A stretch of 64,000 nt of DNA, from NCBI GenBank assembly GCA_014925825.1, contig JACGCK010000047.1, positions 237,260 to 301,259 on the forward strand, in the 5' to 3' direction. Both the position numbers and the translations under genes were made by a program. This document shows positions 46,910 to 57,559 of the stretch, piece after piece. Each line of letters starts with the position of its first letter. Position 1 is the stretch's first letter. This DNA is from Pholiota molesta (lineage: Eukaryota > Basidiomycota > Agaricomycetes > Agaricales > Strophariaceae). The notes beneath the pieces were generated by a model that saw only the letters and a program-made list of their open reading frames with translations, made no database searches and was not told the origin of the DNA.

Positions 46910-49239
46910 ATGTGAAGGTGGGGATAGGGGGGGGAGGGATCGGCGCGAGTCCCCCTGTGGTCGCGTCGACCTTCGTTACTTCGGGATAAGAGTCGAATGT
47001 GGGCCGTTTTGGCAAAGTCCATAGCCGGTTGAAGCGAGCACGTGACCACGTGACCCGTGTCAATTCGCCCAAGTCACTAGGCTTGTCCTTTCTTCCTTTT
47101 CCCCACTTCGTCCATCCCCTCGTCCTCTCTCCTGCCCCCTTTCCATGTCCCCTCTCGCTCAAAATCAAGCCCGCCGCGTGGATCGAAGGACCGTGAAGAG
47201 GTGGATGGGTATGGGACGCCCCAGGTACGTGGTTAGCACGCCCTCCACACGCCCTACTAACCTCGACCACACAGATTTACGGGCACGGGCGCTCTTGCCC
47301 GTGCCCATGCCCTTGGACGCCGCCGCCGCCATAACCGCTGTTGACGGCCCCACCGCCGGCCCCGCCCTCTGCGCACACCCTCGGACGCCGACCCCGCACC
47401 CGCCCCGCCCTCTGGACCCTGCCCCACCGTGCATTCGAGCAGCGTCCGCGTTGCTCGTTCGTGCGGTGAGTGATGATGTGGCGGCTTCGGCCTGCCCGTC
47501 GACGCCGCGGCGCTTGCTCCCACCCCGCCGTCTCTACGAGCAGCCTTCGTGCTGCCCGTTCGTACGTCGGGTGATGACGTGGCAAGCTCACGCTTGCCCG
47601 TCGTCTATGGGGGGTTCGCGTTCACGGTGCTAGCAGCGAGGATCGAAGGACCGAGATGAGGTGGATGGGTATGGGATGCCCCAGGTACGTGGTTAGCACG
47701 CCCTCCACACGCCCTACTAACCTCGACCACACAGATTTACGGGCACGGGCGCTCTTGCCCGTGCCCTTGCCCTTGGACGCCGCCGCCGCCATAACCGCTG
47801 TTGATGGCCCCACCGCCGGCCCCGCCCTCTGCGCACACCCTCGGACGCCGACCCCGCACCCGCCCCGCCCTCTGGACCCTGCCCCACCGTGCATTCGAGC
47901 AGCGTCCGCGTTGCTCGTTCGTGCGGTGAGTGATGATGTGGCGGCTTCGGCCTGCCCGTCGACGCCGCAGTGCTTGCTCCCACCCCGCCGTCTCTACGAG
48001 CAGCCTTCATGCTGCCCGTTCGTACGTCGGGTGATGACGTGGCAAGCTCACGCTTGCCCGTCGTCTACGGGGGGGGGGGCTTGCGTCTGCGGTGCTTGCT
48101 CCCTCGGTGTTCGCACTTGGAGGTTGAGGAGGCCATCTACGGCATCACCATCGACTGCGCGACCAAGCCGACGCCGATGTCTCCGGCCCCATTCTACCCT
48201 CTGGATGCCACCTTTGGGTGCTCCTACCTCTCCAGGTCCGTTGTCGGCCTGCCCTTCTTGTGTAGTACTGACGTTGGTGACAGATATACGGGCATGGGCG
48301 CCACAGTCCATGCCCCAGCCTTCTTGGCGCCTTTGACGGGGCCGTCGATGGTGCCGCTGTCGACTGCGCCCTGGGCTGTCTGTCTCGACACATCCTTTGG
48401 GTGTTCCTACCTCTCCAGGTCCGTCGTCCACATGCCCTTCCTGTGTAGTGCTGATGTTGGTGACAGATATATGGGCCAGGGCTTTCTAGCCCTTGCCTTT
48501 AGACAGGGAAGTGCATTTGGCAACGGGGTTGACCTCCATTGAACCCCACCATAGCTATGAGGTTCAATGGAGGTCAACCATGTCTGAATTATATTTTTTC
48601 TTTTCGTTATGTTCTCATCGTTGCGGGACAGTAAGAGGTACCCTCACTCGGAGTAGTGTGCTCCCCTGAGCATCTGCTTCGGTTTTGTTGGGGGGGAAGT
48701 GTGCTCCACTGAGCATCTCCCATCCATGTCCCAGCGACTTACAGCTTTCCGTTCTAAAACTAATCCTTGCCTTTATTATAAAGCTAGCTGCATGTCCCCT
48801 TCATCGAAGATGTTCTTGTCTTGTTATGTATGTATTCTTTTTAAACCCAGGCCTTCTTTCACTTACTGCTTCTACCCTAGTTGGCTATTGTAACTGCTCA
48901 ATGTGTCAAGGTATCGTTGGACGGTAAGCATATTCCTCCACCTTTCCTTTTACATTGGCTTATGATTTTCGATGCAGTTGGGCAGCTTACTTGTTGGCGC
49001 ACTACGTTTTAGTTTAGCCTCCTACTCTGTACCTATGTAGATCTTCAATATAATTTTTAAATAATGTATTATCTCAGGTGTGATCTCATGAGTTTACGAA
49101 GCCCTAGGGTTCTAACCCTAACCCTAAGTCTGTTATCTTAGGGGTGGGTTAGTGTTGGCGTTCGGTTGGCATTCGGGTTCTTGTTCCTCTCCAGTTGCTC
49201 TCTAGCTTTCAACTTATTCATCTAACCTCTATCCAAACA
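46910..49239. repeat. GC-rich hairpin and duplication region between divergent genes
   Basis: Two tandem copies of about 460 bp start at 47179 and 47639 (ggatcgaaggaccg). Each contains an intron-like segment (gtacgt to cacag, with ctactaac) followed by a perfect 10-bp hairpin ggGCACGGGC/GCCCGTGCcc. Two further diverged units (about 48205-48310 and 48388-48500) repeat the intron-hairpin order. A 19-bp perfect inverted repeat lies at 48527-48579. From 48600 to 49239 the sequence is AT-richer with no recognised gene; it is probably the promoter of the ATP-grasp gene. I do not call the long open frames genes. Confidence 0.6.
48527..48579. repeat. Perfect 19-bp inverted repeat (hairpin)
   Basis: ggttgacctccattgaacc (48527-48545) is followed after 15 nt by its exact complement (48561-48579). 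It could be a foldback element or a structured transcript end. Confidence 0.85.
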
Positions 49240-51454
49240 ATGGCTACCCACAATTGGAGGATCTGTCTTCATAACTGCCATAACCCAGCAGATCGCATGA
49301 ATCGTCTGGCACCTGCCCTCCAAGACCTTCACCTCTATGTTCAGTATGTGTTCGACATTGGCAATCTGCCTCCTGATACTTATCGATGATTTAGAGAGAG
49401 TGGAGGAAAAAAACGTCATGAAAAGAGACATGGAGCCTGCACCCCCGATTGTCCCAAGGGTAATGATAAAGATCATCGAAACTTGGCCGCTGAGGACTGG
49501 GTCAAATTTGGATGGGCACTTTGCGCGAAAAGGCAACATGCTCAGGTGGTGTTATACTCCATACAATATCAAGAGGCATGGAAGGCTGTTTATGGCAATG
49601 AAAGTGTACCTCCCAGGGAGAATGATGGTCTTCCCAAAATCATTTGGACGATCCCAGTATTCTTCCCTCTGCCAATATTCCATGGTACAATTATTCACCG
49701 TCTGATACTCCTGGTCCTGGTCCTTCTCCTGGTCCTGCCCCTGCTTCTGAACCTACTCCAGAACCTACTCCGGAACCTACTCCGGAACCTACTCCGGAAC
49801 CTACTCTGGAACCTACTCCTGATACGCCTATGACAATTCCCGATCAATTGGCTGACGCTTTACTTGCCTACCAACCTGATATTTCCTTTGGTCAACCCTA
49901 TCCCAGAGTCGTCAATCCCTCTTACGACATTAACCAATACCTGAGCTCAGTGCCGTCTCCTAAAGACCTTCCTCGCTTCAGAGCTGTTTTCGTTACCAGC
50001 AAACTCTACAAGCTTAACAAAGAGCTAGACGCTTATAACGAAGAAACGAGCATGGATATAGCAGACTATGAACGTCTGGTCAAATATGCTCCTGAAAGCA
50101 TTATGCGTATCGACGACAATAAGGTAGACTCTGAGCAACCCAATTCAGTGAAGGTGGTAATCACCAGCTGGGTACGTCTATTAGTGTCAATACGATCTTT
50201 ACTTATATTTCTTTCAAAGCTGCTACTGGCCCATGAACTCGAATACGGCCCAGTTCCTTGGCAGGTGAAATACATGTCCTTCAAGGATTACGCCAAGGCC
50301 ACCATGCAGCAGGAAGGCTCTCACTGGAGGAATCTTCTCAATGCCCATATCGTTATTGGAGGTGTAGAATTCGCCGACAATTTCATGTAAGTGATGATAG
50401 GACATAATTCGTTACTTTTATTCACGTTTCTTTAGCGAAGACGCCGAACTACTCTACGGGTTAAAGGTTCCCGAAATGATACTGCATTGGAAGGGTCTAC
50501 TCAATTTGCGAAATCATACCTTAATCTGGCCAGATCCTCTGGATCTGTATCGCGCGGGCTCAAAGCTGAGCCTGAATACCATTATCCATGCCGTTGCCAT
50601 CAGCGAAGGAGTCTCTCATCCCATCTGCCAAACCCTAAAGCCTGATATGGGACTTATTGAAGAAATTCTTACAGGGCGGAGGAATGTAGTGCTCAAGCGT
50701 GACTGGAGCAGTAGCTCTGCTCATGTTTATACTAAGCACGAAAAGGGAGGCACTCAAAAAATTATCCAACAATTCAGGGGAGTCTTAAAAGAGGAGGCGA
50801 AGGCTTATGGATCGATCCCTGCCCATGAGGACTTTCAGTGGCCGAGATGGTTTATCCAGCCCTATCTTCCAGCGCTTATTTATCTGGGGGAAATCCGCGC
50901 CTTCTTCATCAATGGTTACTTGTTAAAGAAAATTATCACTACCCCCCTCAATGAGAACATTCAAACTGCAACAGTGGAGACGCCTTCTTTGATCAAACCC
51001 CTCAACATTCTCAAGTATTCTTTCCTTTTCATCTCTGTGTTTTGTGCGAGTACTCATTGGTAAATTTTATAGGGATCTGGCTGATATGAGGAATCCTGAC
51101 TCAGGCGAACGACCGGGCCTTAACGGTTCCCATCTAAGTGTAACTTTCTATGACAATAACACGTCATTTGATTGTTTTGCTTTAAGAACCTTGGCCAAAC
51201 TCATCAAGGCAGAAGAGCACCTCACCTCCCAACCGTCAGGTTTGAGAATCTTCGTTCGTTTGGATATCAGCGTTTTTGTCAAGTCTGGGGATAAACAGTG
51301 CCAGTTTGTCGTAAATGAGGTTACTCGTGGCCACAACGTGGGCTTTTGGTCAGCATGGTGCGTTGGTTTTAAAACAGATACCATATTACAGGAACTTTCC
51401 TATACACTTCATTTTCTTACCTCCTCTTTCCAATACAAAAAGCTCGACGCTTAG
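49240..51454 (+). CDS. ATP-grasp-like protein with Pro/Thr/Glu repeat linker
   Basis: Exons: 49240-49343, 49395-50171, 50220-50386, 50436-51014, 51073-51454. The N-terminal part (MATHNWRICLHNCHNPADRM) has Cys/His pairs (CLHNCH, CTPDC) of unknown role. A linker of repeated EPTP units follows (49775-49825). The C-terminal half looks like an ATP-grasp fold: NVVLKRDWSSSSAHVY (nucleotide-binding Lys), WFIQPYLPALIYLGEIRAFF, KKIITTPL, then RIFVRLDISVF and QFVVNEVTRG, which resemble the D and N-E metal ligands. Such enzymes ligate a carboxylate to an amine or thiol using ATP; the substrate is unknown. The frame changes between about 49600 and 49658 with no normal intron to explain it, so the second exon may hold an indel. 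The 3' end could instead splice at 51359-51390. Confidence 0.6.
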
Positions 51455-51657
51455 AATATCTTGGACTCTCTGAATATAGCTATTCTTCTTCTTCCTTGTA
51501 TTCTTGTTCTTGGATGTAGCCCTTTTCTTCATGGTAACCTTGTTTTAACTAGTAACCTTGTTCATTGTTGAAATCTTGTTCTTGCTTGCGTCCTTGTTTT
51601 TTATTGTATCCTTGTTCTTGGTCGTTGATACGTCATGTGATGTCAAGCTCAATACTT

Positions 51658-51663
51658 TATAAA
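51658..51663 (+). promoter_or_regulatory. TATA box of the Ulp1-domain gene
   Basis: TATAAA lies 36 nt before the ATG at 51700. Confidence 0.4.
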
Positions 51664-51699
51664 GTAGAGAAAGAATAAGCCAAACGTCTATCATACGCC

Positions 51700-54600
51700 A
51701 TGTCCTCATCTTCATCCTCGGAAAGCTCTCCTAGTCTTGATGTACTTATGAAGGGTATCGACCTTCATGCCATGGACGACTGTTCGGCATCTCACTCCAA
51801 TAGCACCGTTGATACCGACATCCTTCTTGCTTCGATCGACAATGTTTCTGAATCAACAAGCTCTAGTTCCCTTGCCAATTCTGATATGCCCATTATTGGC
51901 GATGACCTGTCATCAACCCCAGATGATGTGTCGCTTTCCGATGAAATTCCAATTGGTTGCAAATCAGAGTCTGGAAACTCAATCTCCAATTATCAACAAT
52001 TCGAATCGACTCAATCACCCTCGGATAAGGACCCAGCATATATACCCGAAGTCATATTACAAGAAATTGGAGAACCACGTATAGGTGTAAATGAAGTGGA
52101 TAACAGCGCTGAACTTGAGCAACTTTCGGGAATCAGTAAGATTTTTATTGTTATAGCATAAATAGAATAACAACCTAACGTTTATTACAAATAGATCTCT
52201 ACCATATGCAACCTTATTTGATGAGCGAAATGCTTGACAATCTGGATTTCCTCAAAGATAAACAGTGGATTAGCGCTACCTTAATCGATGCCTGGCTTAT
52301 GACAGCATGGAAAACCTTAGAGGAACCAAAGGCTTTTTATATTCCAACAAGCTTCATTCCGTCTACTGGCAGTCCCACTGAGGAACATATTTCCGATGAA
52401 GAGATCATTAAATTTCGAAATCTCTATTCGAATATCCTTCCAGCCATGGGAACCTCTTGTCCTCTGGTACCCGTTGTATATGTCATGAACACAGAAGGAA
52501 ATCATTTCTTCACTCTCGTATTCGCTCCAACTCAAGGCACTATTTTCATTATTGGAAAACAATACAACGAAAACAGTCGAATCTTTGAACACAGCAATTG
52601 GCATCCTTGGCAGGGCAAGCGAATTTGGGCTAGTATTGCAAAGCTCATGGGCTGGGACCCTAGCAATATAGGACCTATTCGCCTTTATTCCATAGATTGG
52701 AAACAAAATGGGTATGACTGTGGTCCTATTGCTTGCCAAGTTGCTCTGCGTATTATGGAGCAAGGCGTCGACCTTGATATGTCATTATTTTGGTCAGCAG
52801 AGAAATTTCCTTGTTGCCACCTTTTGCGGATCAAGATGGCTGAAGCAGCCCATGCGCTGGTTCTTCGAGCAAAGGAAGTCTTCGATCACTTTCAATCGAG
52901 ATATTTGGGCCGGCTTTCGGACAAACTTGATGAAACCCCTTCCTCACTCAAGACTGCTTATCGACATCTCTCCCTAACCATTGGGCCGAATCCTGCAATC
53001 CATCTCACTCCCGTCATTCAAAACCTCTATACTGCCATGGAGAAATGTCCACAGTGTTGTGCTTCCAACCAGGAGGTTTATGAGCGCCAACAAGCTTTAA
53101 TCCACCCTATTCCTATTCGTCGCAAAGATCCGATAGTGCTAGCAAAAGAGCACAAATTCAAGGTTCTAGAGGGTACCTATTCCCAGAATCAATATATCAA
53201 CGGGGAATCTGAACTTGACCTGGAAACAGAACGGCAAGAGGATCATCAAGCTATGGTGATTAATGGCCAAGACTTTGGATCCAAAGAAACTATCCCAAAA
53301 CGTACACAGCTTCAGCCGGGATGGAGAGAAGCTTCTATTGGACGCTTTCCGCGTCCTATTCCCCTTGACATGCCTCCTCCAAAATCATTACTAGGCCTCA
53401 AACCTCCTTTTCGGTCTGATTTTGATGACTATACTGGAGGCCCTTCTCTTACGGCGCTTGAGCCTATTGTGGATTTGGTTCTCCAGTCCCAACCCTCCAT
53501 GGTGTATCTGTGTAACAGGATGACGATATCTCCTTGGTCACTATTCAAGGATTATGGGTATCGATTGCTTCCTTGCTTTGGTCATATGTTTCATTTGGAC
53601 GTTCCAATTATGATCAAGCAACATCTATGCATGCCCGGTCTTCTAAAGCCACCATCTGCACTTCTTCAAACCCAGTATCCTATAGGCAAAACTCGACGTG
53701 GAGACCAAATCGATATCTCTGATGTTCGCACTGTGGGCTTACAGGAACTTCTTGATCTGGCCATTGAAGAAGAAAGCAATAATATTCTTCTCACTGGAAA
53801 GACCACCGAAAGCATCTTCCAAAGTGCTCAACATATTTCACTTGATCTTTTGCGGGACAATACATCTCCAAAATCACTACTCTTCTCTTGTGATATCGAC
53901 AGCATAATCTGGGTGACTCAGAAACCTAGGTTTAACGCATCTATTGGTATCTATTCCATTCCAATCATCCGTGATACGGCTCCTATCTGGAAGCGAAACC
54001 ATGTCAAAGTGGATCTTTTGTTTCCTCAATCCCAAGATGATCAAACACGAATTGGAGGCCGTACCGAATGGCAAACAAATTCTTGGTCACTCAGTACTTT
54101 ACCTCACCTTTTACTTGGAGCAGTTCAGCAAATCAGTTCTTCGGTGGACCTACTCTTATTTTTCCCGCGAATGGCTCATCGTGATCCCCATCGTGGCTTT
54201 TGGATCAACAAGATACCTTTTGACGTTCAAGGAATTTTCTGGGACCAAGTTCTTCTACCTGCTTTGAAGGCTATTAGCCCACCTACTCGTGAACCCTATC
54301 TTCCATTGAATCGTGATCAGTCCAGCTTCAAACAAGGCAGAGGACGCAAAGGATTTCAAACTGGTACTGTGAATGTAAGGCCTGAAGCCTTACCCAATTT
54401 AATTATGTGTATGGAAGACTTGGTGCGTTTCCAAATATTAATGCTTACTCATATAAATTAAATGCCTTTTAATAGATTGACAGCAATCCTGAAATATTGG
54501 CGCAGTTTGGCTCCTTTTTTTTCGTTGTCCAAGTGAAAGGATGTAAAGGATTGGCACATGCAGAAGACGATCATCTTGGAAAAGGAATGGATACTGCTTT

Positions 54601-56595
54601 ACGAAGATTCAAGCAGTCCTTTCCAGCTTTAAATTGGGACTATATGAATGATCGCACTCAAGGAGAACTTTTCTTTGACCTTGGAATCACTATTCATCCC
54701 CGCAACTCTGAGCCATTGGTTGGCTTGTACCGCTTGGATAGTCTTGAAGCATCTTACGGTATATCAGGCTTCAACAGTGGCGACTTGCATACCATCAATA
54801 CACTTGGTATGTTTGGTGCCCTCCAGGCTGAGGCACCTCGAAGCCGACATCAACGTACTCATGTACTGTTTCGATCATCATATCCCCTTGCATATGAAGC
54901 CACTCGCCAGCAAGACAACAAACGAAATCTCTTTGATGAGGGCAATGTCTATGCTCGTGATCCTTGGTTCCATAAAGAAATGGAAAGTATTCATGGTATT
55001 TTTGAAAATGCTGCGACAAAGTCATATGGCGTACGGGATGAATTCCGCGTTGGAGGAGCGACATTTGAATCAATCAAACAATGTATTGATGAAGTGGTAA
55101 GCAAATAATCTATATTAATATCATGATTTAACATTTATGATTGTAGGTCACGGAATTTATTGAAAGCGAGCCAATTGTCTGGATACCATCAGCATTATGG
55201 TTCAAATTTTTGAAGCAAAGACTACTTATTCTATCAGATACACATCAGAAAATCTGGACCGAAAATCCCCCCAACTTCGCAGTCATCAATGGGCTGTTCA
55301 CCTTTCTCATGCAATCCGTCCTCTTTACGCCTCCCCGCATCAACTGGTATGTGAGAGACTCACTGGCATCACTCCGATACAAGAGCCGGTGTAACCAATT
55401 TGGCATGTTTTTCTTGGAGCTTGATGATCCTGAAAAACCCTGGATCATTGACGATATACTTCTGGTGGATACTCCAGCCATAATACGGGAAATCAAAGTT
55501 CCAACCCTCAAAACTCGACCAAAACAAATGCGACGACTTGAGGATGACAATATAGACTTATATCCTATTGGCGCGGAACCAACATGGCAGGCAATAACAA
55601 ACAGCTTAGCTGCGAATCCCACTATTCTTATTCCCAAACTTCCCCAGGAGCTTCCAACACATCTATTGCCTTATGAAAACCCTGATTCCAACACACCAGA
55701 ATTCAAAGCTGGACAGTTATTCATTCGTTTTACTGGTCATGTCTGGCTTATACTGGGCTTAACTTGGCGAAGTGAACCTCAGTTTCCAATCAAACCCCAG
55801 ACTGTTGCTGAGGCACTTCAATTTTGGAGTGTTGATTTTATACTTCAGCATATCGTAGGACCTCTCTTTAAGCCTTCAAATTCATCATCAACACATGGGC
55901 TTGGCCGACGCACTCAGGGCTTCTCGGAACAAAGGGAGCTTTATTTTCCTCCTCTAGGTGATAATCTTCCTGGAAAATGGGCTCGCTTCGGAGACGAACC
56001 AGGTTACATTTCTCACTACCACCACATCCTACAAGAAATTCCAGAATCTGATCATGACGCATTGAACAAATGTCTCTCCGAACTAATGGAATACTGTCAA
56101 TGTCTTCCTGATAGCCACCGAAGCGAAAAAGTGGGCACTTTGTGGAAGACCTTGCAAAAACGAATGGTTATCAAAACTAATCCACGGTTTTATCGGATCC
56201 GCGCAATTGGGACTAGTGGAGATACAGACAAGGGCACTTCCCATGTTCTCAACCCCCGAGCAGCGCCAGCTCATCGAAATACGCAAGCTACTCGTGTGGC
56301 TCTTCTAGAGCATGAAGGATTTTCAACTCGTATTGCCCGAGCTGCAATCAAACAGTATAAAAATCAAGACAAGCGTTCTACAAAGTCCAAAAATTATCGA
56401 AAACCCCCTCCCAGAAAGACTAACCCCAGCCTATCTCAAAAACAGCAGCAACCTACAAAGTTTGCCAGGGAATCCACCACTAGTAGCAGCAGCGACGTTC
56501 CACCCAAGACATTACCAGAGAAAGATGAAGGAGATAATCTGGAAGATAACGGGAGTGAAGAGGATGAAGAAAACAGTGATGTTAGTGAGGAATAG
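51700..56595 (+). CDS. Very large protein with Ulp1-type (C48) cysteine protease domain
   Basis: Four exons (51700-52135, 52195-54422, 54476-55096, 55147-56595) give 1577 residues, all joins in frame. The N-terminus is Ser/Asp-rich. An Ulp1-like domain follows at about residues 150-370: catalytic His in NHFFTLVFAP, and Gln and Cys in WKQNGYDCGPIAC; the acidic third residue is not certain. A Cys pair (EKCPQCCAS) comes next. The remaining 1100 residues (LEPIVDLVLQSQPSMVYLCN, GYRLLPCFGHMFHLDVPI, FFFVVQVKGCKGLAHAEDDH, FTGHVWLILGLTWRSEPQF and others) are a family I do not recognise; the tail is basic then acidic. Ulp1 enzymes cleave SUMO or related modifiers, and C48 domains also occur in large eukaryotic DNA transposons. 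It may be a desumoylase-like effector or part of a mobile unit; neither is proven. Confidence 0.75.
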
Positions 56596-57559
56596 AATTA
56601 CTTGGGGGAAAAGTAGGAATACAGCTGAATGCAATGCAACTGAACTCTGTTTTGTAGAGGGCGCAAAAGTTTTATTATTTTTGGAAATTACAAGGCTATA
56701 TACGAGAGGAAATGCACAAGTCCGCTATACAATATAGAGGTGCGACACTTGTGGAGAATACAACAGAGCATAGCGAGCGTAGTGACACATGCCGATGGAA
56801 AGAGATGAAATACGATGCCAGAGACGGAAGGTGTAGACGACGCGACACACAAGGGTACAAGCGAGAATATGCTAAATAGAGAACCAGATGCTGTAGGTCC
56901 ATATGCTGAGTCGGGAAAGGGCGCCAGGCTTTCCGAACAGAACAAATCGAGTGGGTATACTTTTGCAATCGCTGTTAGAGGTCGTTCAGCTGATGCTGCC
57001 TGTGAAGCAATGAGGTTCTCCATAAGATGGACGGCGCGAGCGTTCTTGCGATATTGCTAGCACATGTGCGTAGTCATGTGATATGGCTGCAACTTGGGTT
57101 CGCCGGTGATACGTGATGTGAGCATACACGCATGTGTATATGTTAAAGGCATATGGTGTATAAGGGGCGTGCGCATCAGTGCACGTCCAATTTGGGGAGT
57201 TTTCAGGGCGTATAGTGATGTGGGGCGCATCAACGGCCAGTAACTTAAACAAAATATGCTTTATGCTTTAGAACACATCAAATAGAAGAAGGGTTAGGTA
57301 TCAAATGCCGTATTCTATCGGATGTGTCCTATGACTTGGGCGCGGGCTGATCCTGGTGCGTATTGGTATGCATGGGAATGTCCCAGCTTGTCCGACCTTT
57401 TCCGAGCTTGTCTAAGCTTGTCCGAGCATATCTGAAGACGACCAAGATGTCTATGTGCATCTGAACATGTTTGCATGTGGGTGGGTTGGGGGAATATCCA
57501 AGTGTGTTTAGGTATGGTGTTATAGGCTGGCTGGCAACAATGGCCTTCAATGGGAAAAT
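56596..57559. other. Downstream region with flanking direct repeat
   Basis: No gene. About 56788-56875 repeats the sequence at about 42650-42737. A short minisatellite of gagcttgtccga-type units lies near 57384-57430 (cagcttgtccgacc, gagcttgtctaag, gcttgtccgagc). Confidence 0.6.

Noticed and set aside
49103..49130. Possible interstitial telomere repeat (ctaaccctaaccctaag)
   Set aside because: Only two to three units, too short to separate from chance next to an agggtt word.
40561..56595. Calling the island a KDZ transposon
   Set aside because: No KDZ transposase or terminal inverted repeats were found; only companion-type genes are present.
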